Positions 48,712 through 62,439 of a stretch of DNA of 64,000 nt are shown here, one piece after another. Both the position numbers and the translations under genes were made by a program. The stretch comes from Metaphire vulgaris. Lineage: Eukaryota > Annelida > Clitellata > Crassiclitellata > Megascolecidae. Each line of letters begins with the position of its first letter. The stretch's first letter is position 1. Under the pieces are notes generated by a model, which worked only from the letters and a program-made list of their open reading frames with translations, searched no databases and was not told where the DNA came from. The stretch covers positions 10,762,745 through 10,826,744 of the forward strand of contig CM030868.1 of assembly GCA_018105865.1 (NCBI GenBank), given 5' to 3'.

Positions 48712-48712
48712 G
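48631..48712. repeat. (AAT)n microsatellite
   Basis: About 27 AAT triplets following TTGCGCTCTAGAAATGCTC, a likely retroposon 3' end. Confidence 0.93.
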
Positions 48713-48987
48713 TGTTATTTAGTAGTTCGAACATTTGACATTTATATTCACGTGTATTATCTTCACCCATCCTATCTACCTCTCCCTCTCCCTCTCCTCC
48801 CTTTCCCTCCCCACAAGAAATCCCAGCGGTTTTGCGCAAAGTCCACGATCGGTCCCAACTGGAAAAGGGGCGGCCCTTCGCCCTCAGCCCCCTCCCCGCG
48901 GTGAAGCCAGTGCTGTAATCCGGACACTGATTAAATGAGAAATCAAACAATCTAACATGAACGAATGGGTCACAAAGTAAGGAAGAG

Positions 48988-49288
48988 CAGTGGCGGTTCT
49001 ACCAGGTTGATTACTGGGGATGCATCCCCCCTACCGGGGTTCAGGATGACCTCTTTTTGCTTGTCAATCTATTTTCCGGTGAGATTTTTTTTAAAGTGAA
49101 AAATACTGCGAATAACCTTCTTTTTTTGCTTGTCGACCATTATTTGGAAAGGTTTATTAACATTTAGTGGGCAAAACACTAACAATGACCTTTTTTCTCT
49201 CTTTTTTCTTCTTCACTTTGCATCCCCAACACCAACTTCCTATAATTTTTTTCATCCCTCTACCAAAGAATTCCTGGAACCGTCACTG
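48988..49288 (+). mobile_element. hAT-like MITE, family C, copy 4
   Basis: Ends CAGTGGCGGTTCTA and TGGAACCGTCACTG. Flanks aggaagag and aggaaggg match at 7 of 8. Core variant at 49044-49066. Confidence 0.88.
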
Positions 49289-49392
49289 AGGAAGGGGTCA
49301 CAAGGTCATAACGGTACAAGGGGTGATGACGTCAGCATTAGAAAATCCTTTTAAAAAATCCTGACACTGTCTGTGCGAAGTCCGCCTGACAG

Positions 49393-49568
49393 CAACGCAC
49401 AGTTCTTGACCCAGTTCTTGACCCAGTTCTTGACCCAGTTCTTGACTCAGTTCTTGACCCAGTTCTTGGCCCAGTTCTTGACCCAGTTCTTGACCCAGTT
49501 CTTGACCCAGTTCTTGACCCAGTTCTTGACCCAGTTCTTGACCCAGTTCTTGACCCAGTTCTTGACCC
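49393..49568. repeat. 12-bp tandem repeat, about 15 copies
   Basis: Units of TTCTTGACCCAG, nearly perfect (one GACTCAG, one GGCCCAG). All frames repeat a 4-residue peptide, and nothing suggests translation. Confidence 0.96.
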
Positions 49569-50685
49569 GACAATCTGCTGACACTTCGCGCCGTGTTCTT
49601 CGGTTTTTCTCTTCTCCGTTTTTTTACTTTCTCGATCTCTTACAACGGAGCTTGATTTGTTCCGTTCGATGTCAACCCCTCACCCCACCTCACTCCCCCC
49701 ACCCGCCCTCATTTGTCCCCAGAACACAGATCCCCACGAGGGGCGCGATTACCAGTCCTCCAAACTCCCGACCCTCCCTCTCTACCCCCTCCCCCACCGG
49801 GACACGTCACGTCACTAATTAGCGGACGTCAATTATCGTGTTTGACACGGGTGATGCATGGGTGGTTGACAATACCCTCGGTGTATCACGGTGGCAGCGG
49901 TGGTAACGGCGGTGGTGATGCTGACGACAGTAACGATTACATAATGATGGCGATGATGACGACGGTGATGATGATGATGATGATGGCAGTGATTTCCGAG
50001 TCTCCAAACAGACCGTTCATTAGCCGCTCACCAGAGAACACTCACCCTCTTCTCCTCCCTCTCCTCATCCCCTTTCCTCTTTCCTCCTCTTTCCCCTCTC
50101 TCCTAACGACCATCTAAGACTGAAAGCCTAATCTTCAGTCTACCTTTGAGTCAATGGCCGTTTATTCTGCGCTGTCGTTTAAACAGTCGAAAATATGGAA
50201 ACATTCAGACTTCTCTCTTCTCTTTCCACAGTTTCTCTTCCGCTTTCTACCTTTTCCATATCTATGATTTTCTGCGCTTTCTGTGTTTTCACTATCAATC
50301 AATCAATCCATCCATCCATCCATCCATCCATCTCTCTCCATGTCTCTTTCTCTTTCTCTCTGTATACTGTAACTCAATGCCAGGCTCGAGTCTTATTTTA
50401 CATAGCAATGTATTTGCTGCAGCCAGACATCTCTTTTCTTCTTTTAATCTCGTTCTAAAATTTGAAGTCCAATCTTTTCGGGTGAACGTCACATTGAAGG
50501 GAGTCATGTACTAATGTGTGACACAAAGGCAAACATAATTATATAATATACAGCGTCCGGACTTATAAATTGCGGACATTAAGAAAGGCAGAACACTTAA
50601 AGAAGCTAATTTTAATATGGATTTACTGTAGTTCTCTCGTTTTGCAAATCATCGTTCTTTATTGATTCGATACAAGTCCTCTTTG

Positions 50686-51070
<385 letters not shown>

Positions 51071-51408
51071 CTCACTGCTTCCATTCTGTCGGAGACCCTG
51101 TTTTCCCCCTCTCCTCTCCCCTGCAAACATCTTCTCCTCCAATACGGACAAATAGACAAAGGGATCTGGAAAGAGGAGGAAATAGCCTCGGAGGATTCTT
51201 CCTCTCCTCTGAAGCTCTGTCTGCGGTGACCACTTCCGGATCGAGTATCCTCCTCACTTCCGGTTTCATCTTGAGACAGGAAAGGAGGGAGCTGCGGGCG
51301 CAGAGACCGATCATTTCCAACGGCAAATATAACGTAATAAGCAACGGTTCTCCTATTATAAGCTCTCTGCTCATTGGAAAAGATTCTAGGTCGAATAACA
51401 AAGATTCA

Positions 51409-51577
51409 GAAAGAGAAAGAGAGAGGGGAGAGAGAGAGAATAGAGAGGGAGACAGAAAGGGAGACAGAAAGAGAGATACAGAAAAAGAGAGAGGGAGAAA
51501 AAGGAAGAGAGAGAAAGAGAAAGAAAGAAAGAGAGACAGAAAGAGAGAGAGGCAGAAAGAGAGATACAGAAAGAGAG

Positions 51578-51626
<49 letters not shown>

Positions 51627-51698
51627 TGCAAAAAACGAGAGAGAGACGGAAAGAAACAGATGGAGATAAAGAGAAACTGAGAGAGAGACAGAAAAGAC

Positions 51699-51745
<47 letters not shown>
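51409..51745. repeat. (GA)n purine tract
   Basis: GAGAAAGA and GAGACAGA repeats. Confidence 0.95.
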
Positions 51746-51897
51746 GACCTAATGAAAACTAGTATCATCAATTTAGCTTCATTGATGGTTTTAGTGATTA
51801 GCCTATGAAATTTCCACGTGCATGGAATCAATCATTTTATAAGCCAAAGTTCAGGAAACAGTTTAAGAACATCACGGCGCAAAATGATATCGATGTT

Positions 51898-52213
51898 CAG
51901 TGGCGGTTCCAGGATTTCTTGTTGGGGGGATGATATGAATTCATAGAAAGTTGGTGGGGGATGAAAAGAGAAGAAAAAAGCAGTAAACTTTGCCGAAAAA
52001 GGCTGACAAAAGAAAATTCTTTTTTCCCCTAATAATTTCACTACACTTTTACCGAAAAATAGGTTGACAAGCAAAAAAAGTCATCCGCAGTTTTTACCCG
52101 CAGTTTTACTAGACTTTTACCCAAAAATAGGGTTCACAAGTCAAAAAAAGTCCGGTGGGGGATATGCATTTCCACTCATTCCCCACCCCCTCTCCCACGT
52201 GGAACCGCCACTG
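51898..52213 (-). mobile_element. hAT-like MITE, family C, copy 5
   Basis: Ends CAGTGGCGGTTCCAGG and TGGAACCGCCACTG. Flanks tcgatgtt and ttgatgtt match at 7 of 8. Reversed core at 52066-52084. Confidence 0.9.
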
Positions 52214-52408
52214 TTGATGTTCCTGCAGATGCATACTGTATACAAATGTCTTGCTTAGAACGACTGCGCCGCTTCTGTCTCGAAAGACCTTGAAACCAGA
52301 TACTGCTTTTGCGCGAAATTACGACGAATTTCATTCGGCGCTACATAAATCCATTACTTCAGAGCTGAATCATTTATGATCTTTCGCCGATGTCGCTTGC
52401 TTTTCCAG

Positions 52409-52545
52409 GTCCCGATTTCTGGGGCTTGGTCAACCCCGACTGGTACCTGTGCAGTCGCGGACAGCACCAGTCCCCCGTCGACATCGACCCCAAACGCCTG
52501 CTGTTCGACCCTCACCTGAAACCCTTTCACGTCGACCGGCAGAGG
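52409..52545 (+). CDS. CA10/CA11-like protein, exon 3
   Basis: Completes codon 49 and encodes residues 50-94. PDFWGLVNPDWYLCSRGQQH and SPVDIDPKRLLFDPHLKPFH match the start of the carbonic-anhydrase fold as found in CA10/CA11 (FWGLVN, C, G.QQSPV.I, LFDP.L.P). Acceptor GCTTTTCCAG, donor AGG|GTGAGT, phase 0. Confidence 0.95.
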
Positions 52546-52949
52546 GTGAGTAACTGAGATGTACATGCGACGACGTCTCGACTGCATTCAAGAATCGTGT
52601 CTTTGATGCAGATTTATGTCGCCATCTGACGACCTGGTCCAGCGATTCTCAAACTGTGGGCCTCGACCGACCCTCGGGGGGGGGGTCCGCGAAACTACAG
52701 AAAATGGCCCGCGATACGCGTGCGATGTTGTAGCGGCATCAATGGCGGGCGTACTATTGGCGTAGCCAGGATTTCCGGACGAGGAGGGTGTTTGGTTTTG
52801 AGTTTTGACCGTTACCAATTTGGTAAAAATCTTGACAAGCAAAAAAGGTAATCCTCATCTTTCCTTCTTCTATCTTTCCTTCCTGGTGCTGACAAGCAAA
52901 AATAAATCCCAACCCTCCCCTCTTGGCTACGCCACTGAGGAGCATCGTT

Positions 52950-53141
52950 AATAAGCTATGTAAAAAGACTTCACTATTGTGGATTGGCGACTTTGGAACC
53001 GCGAAGAGAGACAGAGAAACGTATAAATTAATGACTGGGAAAGTAGATGTGACATACGATCAATTCTTTACATTGGCATTTGGCACCCTTTAGCCGCACA
53101 AGAGGCCACAAATGCAATTTGCTTAAGCAGAGGGTGGGTCC

Positions 53142-53217
<76 letters not shown>

Positions 53218-53319
53218 ACGAAAGAACGAAAGAAAGAAGAAAGAAAGAAAGAAAGAATGAAAGAAAGAAAGAAAGAAAGAAAGAACGAAAGAAAGAAGAA
53301 AGAAAGAAAGAAAGAATGA

Positions 53320-53375
<56 letters not shown>

Positions 53376-53470
53376 AAAAGGTCTATTGCAAGGGTTTTGG
53401 ACAAATGGAACAGTCTGGACGAAGAGACAATAACAACAATGAACGAATTCTAAAGTTATCTGGAAAACCA
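52950..53470 (+). mobile_element. CR1-like LINE fragment split by (GAAA)n
   Basis: Matches the copy at 40790-41095 on both sides of the microsatellite (AATTAATGACTGGGAAAGTA, AAGAGGCCACAAATGC, then TTTTGGACAAATGGAACAG). Confidence 0.83.
53143..53377. repeat. (GAAA)n microsatellite grown inside a LINE
   Basis: About 235 bases of GAAA with a few GAAC/GAAT variants arranged in two similar blocks. In the sister LINE copy the same position (about 40979) has only AAGAAAGAACAAT. Confidence 0.95.
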
Positions 53471-53627
53471 TTTTATTAAAACTTGGTCCGCGAACTTAGA
53501 CCGGGTTATAAAAGAGGTTGTTGGTTTGAATAGGGTTTGAGAAACGCTGACCTGTTCAATCTTGTATGTTGAGATATTAACTCATCAAAGATTTATCTCA
53601 TAGACGCTTAAGCGCATATGAGTTAAT

Positions 53628-53875
53628 CAGGGGCGTAGCCAGAAATTTTGATGGCGGGAGGGGCTATAAATTGGGGTATATATTGTCATATACAGTATGT
53701 ATACTATAACTCATACCATATTTATATTATTACATTTTATATATATTATATTCTATAAAAAGTATATTATATGCATTATATATCTGTATACATGTTATAT
53801 ATACTGTATTATTTATACCGATTTTGGGGTTATATATACCGATATACCCCCTCCCACCCCGTCGCTACGCCCCTG
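53628..53875 (+). mobile_element. hAT-like element, family E, copy 1
   Basis: Ends CAGGGGCGTAGCC and GTCGCTACGCCCCTG. Flanks gagttaat and tagttaag match at 6 of 8. The interior is AT-rich with TATACCGA motifs. Confidence 0.82.
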
Positions 53876-54113
53876 TAGTTAAGCAGAAACTATGGTACTA
53901 CGCGCGATGGCGCTATATAAATTCTTGCGATTTCGCTTAGAAGCCGCTTACATTGTTTGAAATAATGCCACAAATTGCTTAGAAACGGAGTCGAATAATA
54001 GGACCGCGGTTAATAAACTGCCGTGGTGACCATTTTAATTAAAGCACATCGCTTCCTTGCTTCAATCACCGCATGACATTATTCTATAGAACGAGGTTTT
54101 TTAAATTTGCTAT

Positions 54114-54539
54114 GGGGTCATCCATAAATGACGTAACGCACTTAGGGCAGGGGGTTCAAATATTTGTGACGATGTGCGACGGGGGAGGGGGAGGGTTCCA
54201 CAAATGTTACGTCACATAATATTATACATTTTTAATAATAGCCCAATGCTTTGTTACCGCAAAATTTAACGTATTTACGCTTATAATAATTATTATACAC
54301 TTCATTTTTAAAGAAGAATTTGAAAAGTTTCTGAATATTGTTTCAACTATAATAATTAATTATAATGAATATTTTCAAACGAAACGTTAATCTTGACATT
54401 GGAAAGACGACAAAAAGAGGGAGGTTAACGCGTTGTGACGTCATATTTGATGGGTCTGACTTTTATGACGACGTGTGACGAGGGGAGGGAGGAGTAAAAA
54501 AACTGCCAAAATCGCATTACGTCATTTATGGATGACCCC
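54114..54539. mobile_element. CCATAAATGACGT inverted-repeat element, copy 1
   Basis: GGGGTCATCCATAAATGACG at the left mirrors CGTCATTTATGGATGACCCC at the right; internal TGTGACG motifs. The target duplication is unclear, so the superfamily is left open. Copy 2 is at 61526. Confidence 0.8.
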
Positions 54540-54637
54540 CATGGCAAATGTGCAATAAGATCTTCCACGCAGCACACCATTTCCATTATTTCGCTCTCGA
54601 ATCCCGTATTCTTGCCAGATGCTACAAAGTCTATTAA

Positions 54638-54709
54638 CCCCTTAACTGGGGATCCTGGATATATCCGTCAATTTTACATTGAGTTACAGTTAAATACACG
54701 GTTAAGGGG
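54638..54709 (+). mobile_element. 72-bp piggyBac-like MITE, copy 3
   Basis: TTAA at 54634-54637 and 54710-54713; same 72 bases as copies at 34393 and 37567 with few changes. Confidence 0.85.
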
Positions 54710-54713
54710 TTAA

Positions 54714-55048
54714 CACAACAACGAGCACAGATCTTCAGATTCAATATTCGCCTTTTATCCTCCTTTCGTCCTCTAATACTCGCAGGCAAAGAAAGGCCAC
54801 ACTGGAGCCCAAGGGAAACCGTCATTAGCGGATAACGTCGATCCTGCTACGTTATCCGCTACGCCAAAAGGTCTGAGGACACAATGTCTGGCATTGTGCG
54901 GTCGTAAAAGGGACGCAATAATTGAGTCCGAGATACGATGCAGAATTATTATTTCTGAATCCGTGCGTGGGCGTTCGCTGTTATAATAGCGTCATAGGAT
55001 GAATGCTGGGGACGAGGTCTGATAATTTCCGATTAGAATCGTATTATG

Positions 55049-55081
<33 letters not shown>

Positions 55082-55234
55082 GCTAAGCCGAGTTTGCAGT
55101 CTAATTGTCTCGTAGGAACATATGGATGACAGATAGACGATGGATGGATGGATGGCAGGATAGATGACAGACAGATGGTTGGATTGATGGATAGATAAAT
55201 AGCTGGCTGGGTTGATGCACAGGCAGATGGACCG
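54714..55234. other. CA gene intron 3, little recognised
   Basis: (ATT)n at 55049-55080. Nothing else supported. Confidence 0.4.
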
Positions 55235-55334
55235 ACTGATTGAATGATTGAATGATTGATTGATTGAATGATTGATTGAATGATTGATTGAATGATTGAA
55301 TGATTGAATGAATGAATGAATGAATGATTGATTG

Positions 55335-55400
<66 letters not shown>
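55235..55400. repeat. (ATTG/AATG)n tetranucleotide repeat
   Basis: GATTGATT and GAATGATT units ending in a pure TGAT block. Confidence 0.95.
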
Positions 55401-55401
<1 letters not shown>

Positions 55402-55964
55402 AATAGTGAGATAGTCGTCCATCTTTCATGTCATTATGGCGAGGTTGCTATGCTTTGGGTTAGAAATGAGCAATATATGGAAGAGTCAGCCTCCCCAACC
55501 CTTAATTTAACCCCGATCCCACAACCCCCCCCACCCAATCTCACCCCCAGACATCGCTCAGTCACTTTGCAAGAAATGTCGTACTTTTATTTTAAATTCC
55601 AATCGTATATTCAAATATGCGACCAGTTCAAGGGTTGACGAACGCCACCTTACGTGTGATCTTATAAGAAGACCGTGCTTCATTGTATCCGGAATTCTGA
55701 AGAACGACGTTTGTCTTATAGATCAAACCTCTTTATCCTTCCTCATCACGCTCCTCCTCTTCCTCTCCTCCTCCCAGACGAGGTCAGAGGCGTAAAGTTT
55801 AAGTCGACCTCATCAGCCATCTTGCGGAATTCAGTTTTCAGATTTCAGGTGGAAAAGACTCAACTGGGGAAAAATGGGAAAGTCATCAACTCAGCGCTTT
55901 CATGCTATTGAAAAAAGAGATGACAGGAAGACTAAGAAGATATTCGAAGGGCTTTCATGCTGTT

Positions 55965-56610
55965 GAAGAAGAAGAAGAAAGAAGAAGAAGAAGAAGAAGG
56001 AGGAAGAAGAAGAAGAAGAAAGAAGAAGAAGAAGAAGAAGAAGAAGAAGAAGAAGAAGAAGAAGAAGAAGAAGAAGAAGAAGAAGAAGATGAAGAAGAAG
56101 AAAAGAAGAAGAAGAAAGAAGAAGAAGAAGAAGAAGAAGAAGAAGAAGAAGAAGAAGAAGAAGAAGAAGAAGAAGAAGAAGAAGAAGAAGAAGAAGAAGA
56201 AGAAGAAGAGAAGAAGAAGAAGAAGAAGAAGAAGAAAGAAGAAGAAGAAGAATAAGGAGAGAAGGAGAGAAAGAGAGGAGGGAGAGGGAGGAGGAAAAAG
56301 AAGAAGAGAGGAGAGGTAAAATAAGGAGGAGAAGAAAGAGAAGAAGTAGTAGTAGTAGAGGAAGAAGAAGAAGAAGAAGAAGAAGAAGAAAAGAAGAAGA
56401 AAGAAAGAAGAGGAGAAGAAGAAGAAGAAGGAAGATAGGAGAAAGAAGATAAAAATAAGAAGAAGCAGGAGAGGGAGGAGAAGAAGGAGAAAGAAGAGGT
56501 TGAGGAGAAGGAAGAGGAAAATAAGAAGAAGAAGAAAGACAGAGGAGGAGGTGAGGGTGATGGAGAAGGAAAATAAAAAGAAGAAAAAGGAGGAAGAAGA
56601 AGAAGTAGAG
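55965..56610. repeat. (AAG)n purine tract
   Basis: About 650 bases of AAG with AGG and AGT variants, purine-only over long runs. Confidence 0.96.
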
Positions 56611-57129
56611 ACGCAGCTGGTTCAATCCAGTGGAAAAGGAAAAGGAAGAAAAATCTGTCAGGAACGAACCTTGTAGATTATATTATCGCGGAAGCAAAAT
56701 GATTGTTAGTGCGTCTGCAGTTCGTGCAGATCAACATTAAACCGTCGCGCATCGACGGACCAGCGCTGACATAATGAGCAGAAAATGAGAACATCTTGAG
56801 AACGCGATGCAAAGATGCAGATGCTATCTACAAATCTATCGAAATAATTGGGGGTGGGGGCCCTGGATGGAAAAAGCAAAAGAGGGGACAACACCTAATG
56901 TGGATACCGACCACTGAAGCGAGTCAGAGGGAAGCAGCAGACAAGGTATCTTAAACCTGGAAGGGCTAAAAGGAATACAGACTGCTTTGAGCCTAAGAAT
57001 AAGCAGCTACTGCTGTGCTGCTCTCCAAGGCGCTATAGAAATCGACGAGATTTTACTTACTTACTTACTTAATAACAATCAAAACAGTGGTGGTCTACGA
57101 TTAGTCTGGTTGGGAGATCTGTCTTCCAC

Positions 57130-57225
57130 CAGAGGCGTAGCGACGGAGGGGATATATCGGTACATATACCCGCCCCCCCCCCAAAAAAAATCCGACTACC
57201 TCAAATTTTTTTATTGGCTAGTAGC
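57130..57225 (+). mobile_element. Family E 5' end
   Basis: CAGAGGCGTAGCGACGGAGG and TATATCGGTACATATACCC match family E. The right end is not found. Confidence 0.5.
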
Positions 57226-57299
57226 CGTTTTTTCACACGTGGGACATTAACATATGTTATGATTATATAATGTGGTCAGTCCACAATATTGAAGTATGT

Positions 57300-57446
57300 C
57301 TTCACAGTTTAACTTAGCATGATTTTAAAGTTGCTTAGAAGGCATTACTGCCTGTGTGAAAGCCACTAGGGGCTCTAACGGGGTTTGAACTCGCTTCGTC
57401 AGCCTGACGCTCCAGCACGTAACCCACTCTGCCATCTTCCGCCCCA
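57300..57446 (-). mobile_element. tRNA-derived SINE
   Basis: On the minus strand: GGGGCGGAAGATGGCAGAGT, box A-like TGGCAGAGTGGG, box B-like GAGTTCAAACCCC, then AGTGGCTTTCACACAGG. Same family as 28203. Confidence 0.8.
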
Positions 57447-57463
57447 TGTTATACTGTCTAGCC

Positions 57464-57829
57464 CAGTGGTTCTTAACTGGGGGTACTTGTACCCCTTGGG
57501 GGTACTTGAGGGACGTTGTGGGGTACTGAATAATCAGGAAATAAAGTCTGTTTAAAGACTTACTACAAGTTACCCTGTTTACTACAGTCTACAAATGCTG
57601 TATAAATTTGTGTACTAAATTAGAAATTTTAAAGAAAAAGCCAACTTTCTGGCAATTTGTAACAGACGTTTGTTGCAGTTAATAATTATTTTCAGTTTAT
57701 AATTATTTTCAATATATTGCAAAGTTTTGTCCTGGGATAAGGCACGCTGGTAGTGGGGGTTAATTCATTCTCTTATACCTGTTTCAGGGGTACGTAATCA
57801 TAAAAAGGTTAACTTGTTAAGAACCACTG
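57464..57829. mobile_element. hAT-like element, family X
   Basis: Ends CAGTGGTTCTTAACTGG and GTTAAGAACCACTG, with a perfect gtctagcc duplication (57456-57463 and 57830-57837). The end sequence is of a kind widespread in animal hAT elements. Confidence 0.92.
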
Positions 57830-57837
57830 GTCTAGCC

Positions 57838-58388
57838 TAATCCTACCGATCGCTTGCTTCCCAAGCGCAGCATGAACTGACTCGTTGTTGCACGATTTGT
57901 CGATAGTCTACTTACTCACTTACTTGCTTACTTATTGTGGCGATTGTAGTTTAGTGTGACTTGAGACTTCCTTGTGTATAAACGGTGACCGATCTTCTCT
58001 GCAGTTATATTCAGAGAAGCGCTGGGACTTTCCCCGATCGACGCCAGGCGTAACGTTCCTGATGTATGGCTGTGTTGTGGAGCGTGCGTCCGTGCGTGCG
58101 TGCATGCGCCTGTGTGCTGGCCGTCGTTTCACGGATGGAATGCCTTCGCGGGAATTGACGGAGTGACTGTAGAAGTTGGTCGGTTAAAGGTTCGCGAGCG
58201 ACCTTGACGGAGTTGACTCGGGTCGATGCTGTTGACAGGTCGACGGAACGGGTCAGGGTAGATTATGGTCCATCCTTCAATAATAATTCACAGGTCTATC
58301 TGGGTCGATATTATAGGACATTCTCAAAGTGGATTAGTTTTAGCTGCAATCAAAATGCACAAACGTTAATTCAATACAATTGTTTAAG
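57838..58388. other. CA gene intron 3, no recognised feature
   Basis: No exon, RNA or repeat supported. Confidence 0.4.
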
Positions 58389-58591
<203 letters not shown>

Positions 58592-58729
58592 TTTAATATC
58601 ACTTAATATTATTATCAATTTATCAACAATTACTGCATTCTTCATACTATTGAGTGAGCGAGAAACAGACAGACAGACAGACAGAGGGCGGGAATGAGGA
58701 AACATGGAGAGAAATAGATACAGAAAGAG

Positions 58730-58953
58730 CAGTAGCGTGTAGAGGGGGGCGGTGGCCCCGGGCGCAGAACCAGAGGGGACCTTTTTATTTTTATTTTTTT
58801 TTTTTTGCTCAGTGGGCATACTTTCTGGACAATTTGGCCCAGGGCGTCGGGCACCAGGGGGCGTAAAATTTGACCTGATGACCTTTTTTTTGCTCGACGG
58901 ACGTACTTTGGACAACTTGGCCCCGGGTGTCGGCCACTCTCTACACGCCACTG
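58730..58953 (+). mobile_element. hAT-like MITE, family I
   Basis: Ends CAGTAGCGTGTAGAG and CTCTACACGCCACTG, with a perfect agaaagag duplication. Core variant TGACCTTTTTTTTGCTCGAC at 58879-58898. Confidence 0.92.
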
Positions 58954-59022
58954 AGAAAGAGAAGGAGGTAGGGAGGTAGGGAGTGATGTTGGACGGAGGG
59001 AGAGGCAGAAAGACAGACAGAG

Positions 59023-59100
<78 letters not shown>
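59023..59100. repeat. (AG)n microsatellite
   Basis: About 36 AG dinucleotides. Confidence 0.96.
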
Positions 59101-59102
<2 letters not shown>

Positions 59103-59599
59103 ATGAGACTAGCGCTTTGAAATACAAAGTTGAGTAGAGATTTTCTTAGAATTTTTCAGGGAAAGTGAAATATTGACAGCGGTGCGAAGACGATCAGTTC
59201 ATTGCGTTGAAGACGACGCTAGAAACAGCGGTCGCCAATAAGTGTCGATCAACGACACTGACATTGGGTGGGTGGGTGGGGGTGGGTGTGTGAGAGAGGG
59301 TAAGAATGAGAGGGGCGAAGGAAAGCGGCGGGGTGGGGTGGGGTGGGGTGGGGGGGGGGCAGCACGGGGTCAATTCGTCCTGTTCACGGCTCTGTCATTT
59401 CACTCGAGCGTGAGTGATAAATCTTCTTCTGGCCGGACACAGTGCGTCACTTGGGTGACAGTCTCACGGGATGTCCACGTCCGCATCAGAGGAAGGACAA
59501 GGAGGAGGAGGAGGAGAAGAAGGAGGAGGAGGAGGTGGGGACGGACAACATTCGACAATGATCTATTGCCTAGGACAATCTCCGATGTCACTGTATCCG

Positions 59600-60420
<821 letters not shown>

Positions 60421-60585
60421 GCCTGTCGTTTAGTCTCAGTCGATATATCGTTCGCTTTGTCTTATTAATTGATTGGGAGTTTATCCGCCAGAAACTCTGA
60501 ATCTGATGAAGCCTCGAACAACCAAAGACGCGGACGTCCGAGAGACTTCCCGGACCGACCAAGTGACGGCCACTGTCCGGTCACC

Positions 60586-60623
<38 letters not shown>

Positions 60624-61289
60624 CCTCTCGAACCATCCGGTCGCTGATTATATTCGTATTCTCTATCTGTCTCTAACCTATGTCCTAGTATACGAGAACG
60701 AGTCGGTGGGAGAGGGGGAGAGACCCCTCCCCCTCCACCCCACCCCCACTCCGAAGGGTCAATGAGGATATTGGACGAGTTTCAGTCAACGTTCCGATAT
60801 TCTCCGGCGAAGGAAATTGATTTAGCGAAATCCGCGAACGACGCGAAGAATGGGATTCTAACGAAATCCCAGCAATTGGATTTGTCTAAAGGATTGGATA
60901 TCCGGGATCTCTACGGGAAATTGCTTCCAACGACCGACTAGCTAACCGTCGGCATTTGAACGATAAAGATAGACAGAGACAGATGAAGATAGATAAGAAA
61001 TATAGCTATAGCTAGCTCCCAAATTACTACTCTACTATAATAATCCGGCTGTACGGGATATTATGATATCAGAATTCTAGAAGATTCCCAGAAAGTTTTC
61101 AGCTTTGGAGATATTTCTAAGTTTCTTTCGCTTTTCGGTTTTGTTTCTCAGCTCAGAGCTCGCGGAAGGAAAGAACTTTTTCTTAGATTAAAAACCTTCA
61201 TCATCTGTGGATTGTGCGGGAAAAATAATGTTATATCGCTACTTGTATTCGATCCCCATATAGGCATAAGGTAGGCCTAACGTTCATCC
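60421..61289. other. CA gene intron 3, no recognised feature
   Basis: Short C and CT runs at 60585-60621. No exon supported. Confidence 0.4.
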
Positions 61290-61525
61290 GTAGGCCCTGT
61301 GCCCGTAGGTGCCGGTGCTGATCCCCGGCTTCATGACCATCAGCCCATTGGTGGCTAAGCCATTTATCAGCGGACGGTGGCCAGTCATTCCGCCGATCCT
61401 TTGGTTACCTTCGCAATGTTGCCATTGCTCCTCATTTTACCACCACGAAAAAGGCTGAGTCGACCTTTAGGGCTCCTGCGGGACTCGAACCCGCAACCTT
61501 CTGCTCCATCATCCAACGTTGTAAA
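61290..61525 (-). mobile_element. tRNA-derived SINE (truncated)
   Basis: Minus strand: GCAGAAGGTTGCGGGTTCGA with box B GGGTTCGAGTCC (complement of 61482-61493), then GTGGTAAAATGAGGAGCAAT and a body like the SINE at 33610. Confidence 0.78.
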
Positions 61526-61867
61526 GGGGTCGTCCATAAATTACGCAACGCGATTGGGGGGAAGTCCGGCCATTTGTTACGAAGTGTGACGGTGGGGGGG
61601 GGGCGGTGTTCCGTCAACGTGACGTAACGCCAAAAAATTTAAGTGATGACATTTGACCTTTTTGCTTGTCAGGGTTTTTCGAGAGGAAAAAATACAAAGA
61701 TGACCTTTTTCTCCTTGTCAAGACTTTTCGGAAGACGAAAATGGGGGGGGGGTCGGCCCGTTGTTACGTCATATGTTAGGAGGGTCTGAAGTTTTGTTAC
61801 GTCGCGTTACGCAGGGGGAGGGGTCAAAAGTGCCAAAATCGCGTTACGTAGTTTATGGACGATCCCT
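61526..61867. mobile_element. CCATAAATNACGT inverted-repeat element, copy 2
   Basis: GGGGTCGTCCATAAATTACG mirrors CGTAGTTTATGGACGATCCC. Core variant TTTGACCTTTTTGCTTGTCA at 61652-61671. Confidence 0.8.
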
Positions 61868-62439
61868 AAGCTTATATTCACACTAATGGTAATAAAAAGA
61901 CGTTCCATACTACATTGATATATTGATTGATTTGCTGATTTATTGATTGATTGATTAACTGAGGGTTTATCAAACATTCTGGAAACGCGGACACCATTTC
62001 AGCGGTTTTGCAACGTTTCGCGACCCTAATCATAGCATGTAACATTTTTAAAAAACGCATTAGGCCATCTGGCGAACGATAGTTGAAAAGAATCTTCTGA
62101 GTTTTGAATAAATGGCAAAACAAAAGCTCTGATTCAATTCGAATTAAAATATGGCAAATATATTAGGCAGAATTATTCATATTTTGCCAAATAAGACAAT
62201 TAAAAGGAGAGAAATAGATATTGAACTTTCTTGAGAATTATATTTCTTTAAATTTGTCAGAATCACACCTTTATTACGCGTCTTAAAACTCCTATGTGTA
62301 TGGCAAATTCGCTTAACCGCCAGGTTTAATAAACCATTTGAGATCCCTATTGTTAATGGAGTTTCAGAGCAAAATGGTCGGAATACGCTTTCCTTGCATT
62401 ATTGCTAGATTAATTTTCAAAAGAATCATGCACGCCTAG

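Larger units (their letters stand above)
52640..53549. mobile_element. hAT-like element, family Y, with nested insertions
   Basis: Ends CAGCGATTCTCAAAC and GTTTGAGAAACGCTG are inverted. Flanks acctggtc and acctgttc match at 7 of 8. A family B MITE (about 52755-52937, reversed core at 52833-52850) and a LINE fragment lie inside. Confidence 0.82.

Noticed and set aside
49393..49568. Coding QFLT repeat protein
   Set aside because: A 12-bp repeat is open in several frames on both strands, lies in an intron and has no conserved flanks.
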